DNA from: Flavobacteriia bacterium
Lineage (GTDB): Bacteria; Bacteroidota; Bacteroidia; Flavobacteriales_D; Crocinitomicaceae
Reading direction: 5' to 3'
Assembly (NCBI GenBank): GCA_947463445.1
Contig: CANHRS010000016.1
Span: 1-43,619, forward strand
Length of the DNA stretch: 43,619 bases
Shown one piece after another: positions 8,234 through 16,745 of this stretch. Numbering within the stretch: position 1 is the stretch's first letter; every line of letters begins with the position of its first letter. Both the position numbers and the translations under genes were made by a program. The notes beneath the pieces are model-generated. The model saw nothing but the letters and a program-made list of their open reading frames with translations, made no database searches and was not told where the DNA came from.

Positions 8234-10285
8234 ATGGAACTTCAAATTTTAGAAAAAGCATTTAAACTGATGTGTACTGCTAAAACTTTAGCAGAAAAAT
8301 ACGAGGAAAATAAAGAGGTTACATCCAAATATGTACATGCTACATCACGCGGACATGAAGCAATTCAATTAGCGGTTGGGTTGCAATTATTGCCACAAGA
8401 TTGGGTTTCACCATATTACCGAGATGATAGTATTTTATTGGGTATTGGCATGACACCTTATGAATTAATGTTGCAAGTTTTTGCTAAAAAGGACGATCCA
8501 TTTTCAGGAGGAAGAACGTATTATTCGCATCCTTCTTTAAAAAGAGATAATATGCCTAAAATTCCCCATCAATCTTCAGCGACTGGTATGCAAGCAATTC
8601 CAACAACAGGAATTTCAATGGGAATACAATACAAAGAAAAACAAGGTTTAGCGGAAGACTTTGGTGGAAAAAATCCAGTGGTTGTATGTTCTTTAGGAGA
8701 TGCTTCCTGTACAGAAGGAGAAGTTGCTGAGGCTTTTCAAATGGCTGCTTTGAAACAATTCCCAATTTTGTATTTAGTGCAAGATAATGGTTGGGATATT
8801 TCAGCGAACGCAAAAGAAACTAGAGCACAAGATATTACTGGTTACGCCAAAGGGTTTCATGGTATTGAAGTTAGAACTATTGATGGTAGTAATTTTGAAG
8901 AATCATATTCTACTATTCGAGAGGTTTTTGAGATTATGCGAAGAGAGCGTAGACCTTTTATTGTGCATGCAAAAGTTCCATTATTAGGTCATCACACTTC
9001 AGGAGTTCGTAAAGAATGGTACAGAGATGATTTGGAGGAAGCGGCTACGCGTGATCCGTATCCAAAATTAAAACATGCTTTTCTACAACATGGAGCGAAT
9101 GAAACTCAAATTTCGACCATTGAACAAGAAGTGAAGCAATATGTAGATGAATCGTATGATAAAGCGTTAAATGCACCAGATCCATTACCCGAATCCATCC
9201 AAGATTTCATTTTTGCCCCAAGTCCAATTACGGAAGAAAAAGGGCAACGTGAACCACAAGGAAAGAAAAAAACGGTAATGGTGGATAGTGCATTGTTTGC
9301 AGTGCGTGAAATCATGACCAAACATCCGGAAGCATTGTTGTATGGACAAGATGTTGGTGGACGTTTAGGAGGTGTTTTTAGAGAAGCAGCAACCTTAGCT
9401 CAAACCTTTGGGGATGACCGCGTTTTTAATACGCCAATCCAAGAAGCATTTATTATTGGTAGCACCGTTGGAATGTCTGCAGTTGGTTTAAAACCAATCG
9501 TAGAAGTACAATTCGCAGATTATATTTGGCCAGGTTTGAATCAGTTATTTACAGAAGTGAGTAGATCTTACTATTTATCCAATGGTAAATGGCCGGTAAG
9601 TTGTATTATACGTGTTCCAATTGGAGCGTATGGTTCTGGAGGACCATACCATTCTTCCAGTGTAGAGTCTATATTGACTAATATACGTGGAATAAAAGTC
9701 GCATATCCATCTACTGGAGCGGATTTAAAAGGTTTGATGAAATCGGCTTTTTATGATCCGAATCCTGTTGTGATTTTAGAACATAAAGGTTTGTATTGGT
9801 CGAAAATTCCTGGTACGGAGGGAGCAATGTCTATTGAACCAGATGATGAATATGTTATTCCTTTTGGAAAGGCTAGAATAGTGAAAGAGGCTAATGAATC
9901 ATTTATTAAATCTGGAGAATCTTGTGCAATCATTACTTATGGAAGAGGAGTTTATTGGTCTTTAGAAGCCGAGAAACAGTTTGAAGGTAAGGTAGAGATT
10001 ATTGATTTACGTACCTTGAATCCAGTTGATTTTGATACAATCAATGAAGTAACTAAGAAACACGGTAAAGTAATTGTGGTTACAGAGGAATCAGTAGAGG
10101 CATCGTTTTCCTTAGGTTTAGCAGGAAGAATACAGCGCGATAATTTCAAGTTTTTAGATGCACCGGTTCAAATTGTAGGTTCAGTAGATACACCAGCGAT
10201 ACCATTAAATTCAACTTTGGAAGCAGCATTATTGACGAATGCAGTGAAAGTAAAAGACTCGATTGAATTTATATTGGGCTATTAA
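8234..10285 (+). CDS. 2-oxoacid dehydrogenase E1, fused alpha and beta subunits
   Basis: A 683-residue fusion of the two E1 subunits of a thiamine-diphosphate-dependent 2-oxoacid dehydrogenase, most like the branched-chain (2-oxoisovalerate) type. The alpha part (about 1-330) has the TPP-binding motif starting GDASCTEGE near residue 156 and ending DNGWDIS near 183, and HHTSGVRKEWYRD. The beta part (about 345-683) has LYGQDVGGRLGGVFREA, NTPIQEAFIIG and VEVQFADYIWPG, then the transketolase C-terminal domain. It decarboxylates 2-oxo acids from Val, Leu and Ile and transfers the acyl group to lipoyl-E2. E2 and E3 are not in the window. Its TAA stop overlaps the stop of the convergent transglycosylase gene. 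Confidence 0.92.
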   Translation: MELQILEKAFKLMCTAKTLAEKYEENKEVTSKYVHATSRGHEAIQLAVGLQLLPQDWVSPYYRDDSILLGIGMTPYELMLQVFAKKDDPFSGGRTYYSHPSLKRDNMPKIPHQSSATGMQAIPTTGISMGIQYKEKQGLAEDFGGKNPVVVCSLGDASCTEGEVAEAFQMAALKQFPILYLVQDNGWDISANAKETRAQDITGYAKGFHGIEVRTIDGSNFEESYSTIREVFEIMRRERRPFIVHAKVPLLGHHTSGVRKEWYRDDLEEAATRDPYPKLKHAFLQHGANETQISTIEQEVKQYVDESYDKALNAPDPLPESIQDFIFAPSPITEEKGQREPQGKKKTVMVDSALFAVREIMTKHPEALLYGQDVGGRLGGVFREAATLAQTFGDDRVFNTPIQEAFIIGSTVGMSAVGLKPIVEVQFADYIWPGLNQLFTEVSRSYYLSNGKWPVSCIIRVPIGAYGSGGPYHSSSVESILTNIRGIKVAYPSTGADLKGLMKSAFYDPNPVVILEHKGLYWSKIPGTEGAMSIEPDDEYVIPFGKARIVKEANESFIKSGESCAIITYGRGVYWSLEAEKQFEGKVEIIDLRTLNPVDFDTINEVTKKHGKVIVVTEESVEASFSLGLAGRIQRDNFKFLDAPVQIVGSVDTPAIPLNSTLEAALLTNAVKVKDSIEFILGY

Positions 10286-11199
10286 TGTGCAGTACTTATT
10301 TCATGTAATAATAACTGTGTTGCTAATGCAACCTGCGTATAATTTTGGGAGGAATTTCCAAAAGAACCAGCAGTGGTTGACCAAATTTGTTTGATGAGTT
10401 CTTGTCCCCCTTGGGAAGGTTGAATTTTATTAATCACTGCACGTACATTGGTTGCTCCAGCATGATAAACATGCATAACCAATAATCTAAACCATAAATC
10501 CGTTTCTTTATAGGCTATGTTATGTGCTTGTAGTATACTTTTCACAGAAGGTATACAAGACCTTGAAATCAATTGCGCTGCTCCATATGCAGAACGTTCA
10601 AAATTTTCTCGCTCGTCCACATAATTCGTTACAGTTAATCCATAATTACGTGCCACACCTGGCATTAATTGGAAGGCGCCATATGCTCCAGAAATAGATT
10701 TTTTTAATTGCGCAGGACTTTCGATGAGTAATATTGCTTGCGCATACCATGGGTCTACACCGAATTGTTGAAATAGCTGTATTCCTTTTGTAATATTGGG
10801 AGAAACTTCTTTTATTTTATAAAAATCATTTTTACCGGTAGTAACATTAATTTTTTCAGCTTCAGCAAGTGCGTGTACTAATTTTAAACTGTCTTTAAAA
10901 AATTCTTTTTGTAATTCTGTTTTTTTCATCCAGTCATGATAACTCACTTTATGTAATACTTTTCGGTTACACGCAACATTTAATAAGCATGAATCAGGTG
11001 AAAGTGTAATGATTTGTTTCCAAAAAATAGTTTGTGGCAATGTATGCCAATTATCTTTGTAAATTATTTTAGGATGTATAATTAGTTGTGGAGGGATAAC
11101 GTTTTTAATTTCAAGAAGTTCATATTCATTTGTTTGAATAGTTTTTTGTCCAAAACTTAGAAATGTAATGAAGCATGAAAAATATAGTAGAATTCTCAC
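10282..11199 (-). CDS. Lytic transglycosylase (SLT domain), exported
   Basis: A 305-residue protein with an N-terminal signal peptide (MRILLYFSCFITFLSFGQ). The C-terminal half carries the lytic transglycosylase fold: catalytic Glu160 in AILLIES, GAYGAFQLMP at 171-180, and the following NYGLTV and YGAAQLI helices. It should cleave peptidoglycan glycan strands with 1,6-anhydro product formation in the periplasm. The N-terminal third (about 20-140) matches no domain I recognise. The gene is convergent with the E1 gene; the two stop codons share the tetranucleotide TTAA, so no room exists for a terminator between them. It is divergent from yidD over a 75-base gap. Confidence 0.88.
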   Translation of the reverse strand: MRILLYFSCFITFLSFGQKTIQTNEYELLEIKNVIPPQLIIHPKIIYKDNWHTLPQTIFWKQIITLSPDSCLLNVACNRKVLHKVSYHDWMKKTELQKEFFKDSLKLVHALAEAEKINVTTGKNDFYKIKEVSPNITKGIQLFQQFGVDPWYAQAILLIESPAQLKKSISGAYGAFQLMPGVARNYGLTVTNYVDERENFERSAYGAAQLISRSCIPSVKSILQAHNIAYKETDLWFRLLVMHVYHAGATNVRAVINKIQPSQGGQELIKQIWSTTAGSFGNSSQNYTQVALATQLLLHEISTAH

Positions 11200-11274
11200 T
11201 TTTTTCTTGTAAAGTTACGACATCGAAAGATATTAGAAAAATATGTGTAGATTAGAATTATAAAAAATAATAAT

Positions 11275-11514
11275 GTGCGTAAAATTTTAGTTTTTTTATC
11301 CTACCCTTTTTTGGGTTTAATTTTGATATATCAATATGTAATTAGTCCTATTTTTCCTCCTTCTTGTAGGTTTCATCCAACGTGTTCTGGTTATTTCAAA
11401 CAAGCATTATTGACGTGGGGAGTTTTTAAAGGAACCTATTTAGGTATAAAAAGAATTGGACGTTGTCATCCATGGGGTGGGAGCGGTCATGATCCTGTAC
11501 CACCTAGAAATTAA
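11275..11514 (+). CDS. yidD: Membrane protein insertion efficiency factor YidD
   Basis: A 79-residue YidD protein (DUF37), which helps YidC insert proteins into the inner membrane. The diagnostic pattern is present: a hydrophobic N-terminus, [20 protein letters not shown], then [16 protein letters not shown] and GGSGHDPVP. The three conserved cysteines are visible. The only sensible start in this frame is GTG at 11275 (V-R-K-I-L); an ATG two bases earlier is out of frame, and the preceding in-frame stop is at 11248. The stop codon is directly followed by the reverse-strand stop of the glycosylphosphotransferase gene, leaving no gap. Confidence 0.92.
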   Translation: MRKILVFLSYPFLGLILIYQYVISPIFPPSCRFHPTCSGYFKQALLTWGVFKGTYLGIKRIGRCHPWGGSGHDPVPPRN

Positions 11515-12909
11515 TTATTTTCCTTTTGCCTTTAGAATAGTGATGACCGTGTAAAACATGATTTTAAAGTCTAGTGAAAGGGATCTATTTTTAAGATAAA
11601 GTAAATCATATTTCATTCTGCGTATCATTTCATTCACATTTTCCGCATAACCAAATTTGACTTGCCCCCAAGATGTAATTCCAGGTCTTACAGAAGTTAA
11701 TTGCAAATAATGAGGTTCTTTTTTACTGATTTGATCAATGTAAAATTGTCGTTCTGGTCTAGGGCCAACCAATGACATATCTCCTTTTAATACATTTACA
11801 AATTGCGGGAATTCATCTATCCTGGTTTTTCGCAAAAATCTCCCTATGGGTGTTATACGAGAGTCATTTGTGCTAGATAATTGTGGCCCGTTCTGTTCTG
11901 CATTTACGAACATCGTTCGGAATTTTATAATTTGAAAAGGGGTACCATTTTTACCCACGCGTTCTTGTAAAAAGAAAATTGGACCTTTCGAATTTTGTTT
12001 AATCAGTATTGCTATTAATATATATAATGGAAGGAGTAATAATATGGATATTAGTGAAATACTAATATCAAGTAAGCGTTTAATACTTTTTTGCCATGGA
12101 GGCATTTCATCGGATGGTATCTCTAATAATAAGGCACCAAATAGATTATTTAATTTTAAAGAACCTGAAAGAAAATCATACATATCTGGAATTATTTTGA
12201 TTTTAATTCCTTTTCCTTGGATGGACGCAATAAGTTTACTTAAAATCTCATGCTCATTACTTTCGATAGCAATGATAACATCTTCAATAACATTTTTGTC
12301 TAATATTAGAGGTAAATTATCTAGATTACCTAAACAATGTAGTTTATTATCTAAACGTGTATCTGTTTCTTTAATTCGAATATAGCCTATGAATTTTGCC
12401 CCAATGCTGTTTTCTAATTGTTCTAATTCATTGAAAATTTGTAATGCTTTCTCGTTCCCCCCAATTAAAATTGTTTTAAATCCGTCTTGACGTTCTTGGA
12501 TTTTTTTTACTTGACGAGAAACAAATAAAAATCTAGGAATAAGTGTGCTTCCAAAATGAATTAAAAATAATGCAAGTAAAGATTTGTAATAGGATTGATG
12601 ACTTGGTAATATATCATCAAGTAATAATAGAAAAAATAAAGATAATACTCCTATCGTTGTTCCAAAAATAGTGAGTTGAATAATTTGTATGCGATATAAT
12701 CGTTTTACTTGACTATAAGTACCTTGCAGTGCGTATAGTAATAACCAAAAAAGAGGAATACATATAATACCAAGATAGAATTGTTTGTCTTTTATAAAAG
12801 TGCTAAATTCTATATGTGTTTTCCTAAAATAAAAAAATATAACCCATGCTATTACCGCGGTTAAATAGTCTATTGCTATTAGGTTATATGATTTTTTGTG
12901 TATATGCAT
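11515..12909 (-). CDS. Polyprenyl-phosphate glycosyl-1-phosphate transferase (WcaJ/PssY type)
   Basis: Starts a surface glycan by moving a sugar-1-phosphate from a nucleotide sugar to undecaprenyl phosphate. The N-terminal half has about four membrane segments (residues 10-120), then a CoA-binding-like domain with ILIGGNEKALQIF. A final membrane segment near 285 leads to the bacterial sugar-transferase catalytic domain with FFLQERVGKNGTPFQIIKFRTM, RKTRIDEFPQFVNVLKGDMS and LVGPRPER, all key motifs intact. I chose the ATG at 12909 (464 residues), one base after the upstream stop, rather than the open frame from 12939, which overlaps the lipoprotein gene by 29 bases. It ends a three-gene operon with a lipoprotein and a Gfo/Idh-like protein. 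The sugar is not predictable. Confidence 0.9.
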   Translation of the reverse strand: MHIHKKSYNLIAIDYLTAVIAWVIFFYFRKTHIEFSTFIKDKQFYLGIICIPLFWLLLYALQGTYSQVKRLYRIQIIQLTIFGTTIGVLSLFFLLLLDDILPSHQSYYKSLLALFLIHFGSTLIPRFLFVSRQVKKIQERQDGFKTILIGGNEKALQIFNELEQLENSIGAKFIGYIRIKETDTRLDNKLHCLGNLDNLPLILDKNVIEDVIIAIESNEHEILSKLIASIQGKGIKIKIIPDMYDFLSGSLKLNNLFGALLLEIPSDEMPPWQKSIKRLLDISISLISILLLLPLYILIAILIKQNSKGPIFFLQERVGKNGTPFQIIKFRTMFVNAEQNGPQLSSTNDSRITPIGRFLRKTRIDEFPQFVNVLKGDMSLVGPRPERQFYIDQISKKEPHYLQLTSVRPGITSWGQVKFGYAENVNEMIRRMKYDLLYLKNRSLSLDFKIMFYTVITILKAKGK

Positions 12910-12910
12910 A

Positions 12911-13771
12911 TTAGAAATATACAAGTTTAATATTGTCAATATAAATATCCGAATAATCTTTTCCAGGATCTAATTCTGCCCTTAAAAATTGTTCGAAAAG
13001 AGTGTAATTCGTTGAAAAGGATAGTATTTCTTTTAATTCAATATAAATTTTCTTCCATCTTTTTTCTGAATCTTTTTGTGCATTCAACTGAATATTGGGA
13101 TTAGCTTTGAAGGAAAGGTTTCCATAGGAGTTTACTCCGGTTAACACATTATTGGTATTCATATAATCAATTTCTAAATACACTTCACTTCCATATTGCG
13201 GTAAACTCATTTTAGTGGTTGTCCCCATCCAAATAGAATCTTTTTTTGTCAAATGTATCCATCCATATCGTTGTCCATATTTTACTATTGCTGGGTCAGA
13301 TGCGGTAGTTAGAATAGGAGGGTAGTTTGGAGCAGTTTCTAATTTTATTCCAGCATCTTCAAAATTTTCAATCCAAAATTTTGTATTAGCATAATATTTA
13401 GTTGTTGGCTTAATGTGAATAGTTTCATTTTTAATGAGGGTACTTGTAATAGTATATGGCTCCAAGAATGGATAAGTTTTTTTTGTAGAAGAAATACCAT
13501 TGTTTCGAATAGCGGGATAAACAATTATTTTTTTTTCTCCATTTGTTAAAACGGGAAGTTTTATTGGTAATTCAAAGTAACCAACAACCTTATCATCAAT
13601 TAATACGTATGCATCGGTAATATTATGCGATAATATACCTTCTGGATTTGTTGGATTTGCTTGTAATGTCCAATTGTCAATATAAACCCAAGAAGCTTCA
13701 GTGTTGTTTTTAACACATGAATTTGTAAACAAAAAGAGTATAATTGAGATAAATAGTAATTGTAGCTTCAT
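12911..13771 (-). CDS. Hypothetical lipoprotein of the glycan operon
   Basis: A 286-residue protein if read from the Met at 13771; the two-codon-longer start at 13777 is also possible. The leader MKLQLLFISIILFLFTNSC ends in a lipobox-like NSC. The body looks all-beta: a first part with VYIDNWTLQANP and TNGEKKIIVYPAIRNNG, and a second part ending YSDIYIDNIKLVYF, which resembles a C-terminal jelly-roll or carbohydrate-binding-like strand pattern. No named family is recognised. It lies between a Gfo/Idh-like gene and the glycosylphosphotransferase (TAA, one base, ATG), which suggests a role in surface glycan assembly or attachment; that is inference from position. Confidence 0.7.
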   Translation of the reverse strand: MKLQLLFISIILFLFTNSCVKNNTEASWVYIDNWTLQANPTNPEGILSHNITDAYVLIDDKVVGYFELPIKLPVLTNGEKKIIVYPAIRNNGISSTKKTYPFLEPYTITSTLIKNETIHIKPTTKYYANTKFWIENFEDAGIKLETAPNYPPILTTASDPAIVKYGQRYGWIHLTKKDSIWMGTTTKMSLPQYGSEVYLEIDYMNTNNVLTGVNSYGNLSFKANPNIQLNAQKDSEKRWKKIYIELKEILSFSTNYTLFEQFLRAELDPGKDYSDIYIDNIKLVYF

Positions 13772-13810
13772 TACCAATATAAACGTAAGAAAAATAAAAT
13801 TATTGTCTAA

Positions 13811-14695
13811 CTAATGTACAAGTTTAGCAATTATTTCTTTAGTAATATAAATAGCTTGTAATCCGTCTTCTATAGATACAGCAGGTAATGTGTTTTTAGT
13901 GATTGATTCGTAAAAATTATTTAATTGTGCTTGAAAAATTTCTTCTTGTTTTTTTTGTGCGCTAAGTTGCTCAAATTTTAAAGTTTCCTGTTCTTCTTCG
14001 TTACATAAATGAATTTTATTTTCGTTAAAATCGAGGCAAGTCAACGATTTGTTTTTAAATAATTTTAGCGTATGTCTTGGTTCATCATACATGGATGAAA
14101 TTAGAAGCGTAGTAACACAGCCATTATCAAATTCCAATCGTGCGTCTACAGTTTCTATCTCAAAACCGTCTTCAGGAATTAAGAAGGAATAAGACTTTCT
14201 CACTTTGGCTTTTATAAGTGAAATTATATTCTCTATTTCATAAAATAGGATTTCCTGTAATGTAGCATTCGTATGATCTTCATCAATAAATGTTCGTTGA
14301 AGATTTATTAAGTTTGGCACTATGAAATTATTTGAAATACTTTGTGTTATTTTTTCAAATCGTAATGGTGAATTCAATTGAATAATGGATTCTGCTTCTG
14401 TTGATAAATGGAAAAGAGTATTTACTTGTGCAATATCTAAGGAAAGTAAGTTATTGATAAATATTGGCTTTCCTTTTTTTACGGCATAACAAGCATCGTC
14501 AAAATAAATCAAAATAGAAGTGAAGTAAATGCAATCTGAGTTGTCAATTACTTCCTTACTTGAAGATTTAATTTCTTTTATATCTAACTTGGGATAATTT
14601 AAGTCGTAAATATAATCGATGTTAAAAAGAGGTTTTAATTTACGTAATTGGTAAACTTCCTCTTGCTGGTATCCGATAACTCCTAGTTGCAACAT
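13811..14695 (-). CDS. Gfo/Idh/MocA-like protein, degenerate nucleotide-binding motif
   Basis: The 294-residue protein has the overall layout of Gfo/Idh/MocA oxidoreductases: an N-terminal Rossmann-like half beginning LQLGVIGY, a central strand-rich half, and the characteristic C-terminal helix SIEDGLQAIYITKEIIAKL. Two hallmarks are missing. The GxGxxG loop reads GVIGYQQEEVYQL, and the usual EKP motif after the alanine/lysine helix reads KKGKPIFINNLLS. It may bind NAD weakly, use another ligand, or be non-enzymatic. It is the first gene of the operon with a lipoprotein and a sugar-phosphate transferase, where a normal family member would make a nucleotide-sugar derivative. Confidence 0.65.
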   Translation of the reverse strand: MLQLGVIGYQQEEVYQLRKLKPLFNIDYIYDLNYPKLDIKEIKSSSKEVIDNSDCIYFTSILIYFDDACYAVKKGKPIFINNLLSLDIAQVNTLFHLSTEAESIIQLNSPLRFEKITQSISNNFIVPNLINLQRTFIDEDHTNATLQEILFYEIENIISLIKAKVRKSYSFLIPEDGFEIETVDARLEFDNGCVTTLLISSMYDEPRHTLKLFKNKSLTCLDFNENKIHLCNEEEQETLKFEQLSAQKKQEEIFQAQLNNFYESITKNTLPAVSIEDGLQAIYITKEIIAKLVH

Positions 14696-14703
14696 AATTA
14701 GTG

Positions 14704-14711
14704 CAAATTTA
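14704..14711 (-). promoter_or_regulatory. Bacteroidota -7 promoter element, glycan operon
   Basis: Minus-strand TAAATTTG fits TAnnTTTG and lies 8 bases upstream of the ATG at 14695. This leaves a very short or absent leader, so it may instead be chance in AT-rich DNA. The same octamer occurs before the DUF4290 and paaA genes. Confidence 0.4.
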
Positions 14712-14790
14712 GGGGGTATTTAAGCAGATTTTAACTATATCGAAGGTAGTTTTTAACACCTAATTACTCATTACCTAATTTGGTAACATA

Positions 14791-14814
14791 AAAAAAGCCT
14801 CCGAAGAGGCTTTT
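14791..14814. terminator. Terminator after dnaJ
   Basis: AAAAGCCTC (14793-14801) and GAGGCTTTT (14806-14814) are exact reverse complements around a CGAA tetraloop. On the minus strand it follows the dnaJ stop codon (14819-14821) by four bases and ends in a run of six T. It could also work in the plus direction. Confidence 0.9.
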
Positions 14815-14818
14815 ATAT

Positions 14819-15940
14819 TTATTGAAACATGTCTTTTACTTTTTGAAAGAATCCTTTTTCAGAACCATCTAACTTTGGTTGGAAATTTTCACTTTTTTGA
14901 AGTTTTTCAAGTAATTCTCTTTCTTCTTTACTCACTTTTGTAGGTGTCCAAATATTGATATGAACAAACAAATCACCAGTTCCATATCCTTGAAGTTGCG
15001 GTAAACCTTTTCCTTTTAAACGCAACATTTTACCACTTTGCGTACCCGGTTCCACTTTAATTTTCACTTTCCCAGATATAGTTGGTATTTCGATACTTTC
15101 TCCTAAAACTGCATCTGCAAAGTTTATATATGCATCATAATGAATGTTATCCCCTTCACGGCGAAGTGTGTCGTGTGGTATCTCTTCAATAACCACAATT
15201 AAATCTCCGGGTATACCATTAAAAGGACCTGCGTTTCCTTTTCCAGTTACGCTTAATTGCATTCCTTCTTCAACTCCTGCTGGGATATCTATTTCAATAA
15301 CTTCTTCTTGACGTTTTAAACCATTTGCGTCCGCGTCAGCAGGTTTGTAATCAATCATTTTACCAGCGCCTTGACACGTAGGGCACGTAGTTTGTGTTTG
15401 CATGTTGCCCAAAAATGTTTGAGCCATACGTGTAACACGACCTTGACCATTACAGGTAGTACAAGTTTTGGAAGTTACTCCTTCTGCGTTAACTAATTTG
15501 TTAACTTTTATTTTCTTCTTAACACCTTCAGCAATTTCTTCCAGTGTCAATTTCATTTTTACGCGAAGATTACTCCCTTTGATAGTTCTTTGTCCACCGC
15601 TTCTGCCACGTCCACCGCCGAAACCTCCTCCAAAGCCCCCGCCGAAAACATCGCCAAATTGACTGAATATATCATCCATATTCATTCCGCCTCCGCCGAA
15701 ACCACCTCCTCCGTTCATTCCTGCGTGTCCAAATTGATCGTATCGTGCTTTTTTATTTGCGTCACTCAATACCTCATATGCCTCCGCAGCTTCTTTGAAT
15801 TTTTCTTCCGCTTTGGCATCATCTGGATTTTTATCTGGATGATATTGTAACGCTAACTTACGATAAGCCTTTTTTATTTCTGCTTCGGAAGCACTTTTAC
15901 TGATGCCTAATACTTCGTAGTAATCTCTTTTTTGACTCAT
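14819..15940 (-). CDS. dnaJ: Chaperone DnaJ (Hsp40) with reduced zinc centre
   Basis: Co-chaperone that delivers unfolded protein to DnaK and stimulates its ATPase. The 373-residue protein has a J domain with the HPD motif (34-36), a Gly/Phe-rich linker (about 76-118), a zinc region and two C-terminal substrate domains. Only two CxxCxGxG motifs are present, CTTCNGQG (Cys160, Cys163) and CPTCQGAG (Cys186, Cys189), instead of four. The positions of motifs 1 and 4 read VNAEGVTSK and [10 protein letters not shown], so one of the two zinc sites is absent. This looks like a lineage trait, as flanking sequence is intact. It follows grpE by 7 bases in the usual order and ends at a strong terminator. 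Confidence 0.95.
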   Translation of the reverse strand: MSQKRDYYEVLGISKSASEAEIKKAYRKLALQYHPDKNPDDAKAEEKFKEAAEAYEVLSDANKKARYDQFGHAGMNGGGGFGGGGMNMDDIFSQFGDVFGGGFGGGFGGGRGRSGGQRTIKGSNLRVKMKLTLEEIAEGVKKKIKVNKLVNAEGVTSKTCTTCNGQGRVTRMAQTFLGNMQTQTTCPTCQGAGKMIDYKPADADANGLKRQEEVIEIDIPAGVEEGMQLSVTGKGNAGPFNGIPGDLIVVIEEIPHDTLRREGDNIHYDAYINFADAVLGESIEIPTISGKVKIKVEPGTQSGKMLRLKGKGLPQLQGYGTGDLFVHINIWTPTKVSKEERELLEKLQKSENFQPKLDGSEKGFFQKVKDMFQ

Positions 15941-15947
15941 AATTATC

Positions 15948-16520
15948 TTATTGACCTACAACTACTTTTGCGTAACGTATAACTTTGTCATGGATATAAT
16001 ATCCTTTTTCTACATCGTCTACAATCTTTCCTTTTAAATCTTCAGATGGAGCTGGAATATTTGCTATCGCCTCGTGTAATTCACTATCGAAAACTTCCCC
16101 TTTAGAAACCATTGGCTTTAAACCTTTAGTTTCTAATGTACTTTTAAGTTTATTGTAAATTAGTTGAAACCCTTCCTTTAATGAGGTAGTATCTTCTACA
16201 GTTTCGTTATTAGTAATTGCTCGTTCGAAATCATCTAAAACAGCCACTAAATCTTTAATTACACCCGAACTTGCAGTAGAAATTAATTCTAGTTTTTCCT
16301 TATTCGTACGTTTTCTGTAATTATCAAATTCTGAATATAAACGTAGAAATTTATCATTTAATTCAGCATATTTTTCTTCAGGAGTAGGCTCAACAATTGT
16401 TTCTTCTGCTGGAGTTTCTTCAGCAACTGTTTCGTTTACTTGTTCTTCTGTTGCTGTATCTTGCGTATCAGAAGTAGTTTCGTTTTTTACTTCTTCGTTA
16501 AATTCTTTTTCTTCAGACAT
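15948..16520 (-). CDS. grpE: Nucleotide exchange factor GrpE
   Basis: Releases ADP from DnaK so that the chaperone cycle can continue. The 190-residue protein has a long Glu/Thr-rich, probably disordered N-terminus (about 1-45), a coiled-coil helix ([27 protein letters not shown]) and the C-terminal beta-wing ending [26 protein letters not shown]. Length is normal. It is directly upstream of dnaJ on the minus strand. The gap before it (16521-16745) is filled mostly by the 8-base repeat array; I see no clear CIRCE element or other heat-shock operator in it. Confidence 0.95.
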   Translation of the reverse strand: MSEEKEFNEEVKNETTSDTQDTATEEQVNETVAEETPAEETIVEPTPEEKYAELNDKFLRLYSEFDNYRKRTNKEKLELISTASSGVIKDLVAVLDDFERAITNNETVEDTTSLKEGFQLIYNKLKSTLETKGLKPMVSKGEVFDSELHEAIANIPAPSEDLKGKIVDDVEKGYYIHDKVIRYAKVVVGQ

Positions 16521-16571
16521 AGTATTTTGTTTTGTGATTTATGTATAACAAAGAGTTTGCCATTCGATTTT

Positions 16572-16745
16572 AATTGTCAAAATGTCATAGTTTAATGGCT
16601 TAATGTATCAATTATTCATTGTACCAATTAAACAATATGTCAATTTAACAATGAATTTTTAAAAATGAGTGTAATAAATATTCATATACTCATTCTTACA
16701 TGAAACAATTTACACATTGTTACATTAAATTCATTTGCACATTAA
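16572..16745. repeat. 8-base-period inverted array between murA and grpE
   Basis: From 16572 the sequence reads as ten consecutive octamers, among them AATTGTCA, AAATGTCA, TAGTTTAA, TGGCTTAA, TGTATCAA, TGTACCAA, TTAAACAA, TATGTCAA and TTTAACAA, most ending in CAA or TAA. The centre forms a hairpin (AATGAGTGTA at 16664-16673 with TATACTCATT at 16685-16694). From about 16704 to 16745 octamers of the opposite sense follow (ACACATTG, TTACATTA, TGCACATT). On the minus strand the array begins at the base after the murA stop codon and ends about 50 bases before grpE. Confidence 0.7.

Noticed and set aside
15468-15850. Plus-strand frames over dnaJ, including a Pro-rich one
   Set aside because: They are the antisense of the Gly-rich linker and zinc region of dnaJ; composition explains them.
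16572-16745. Possible CRISPR array
   Set aside because: Units are only 8 bases, vary in sequence and have no spacers; no cas genes are present.
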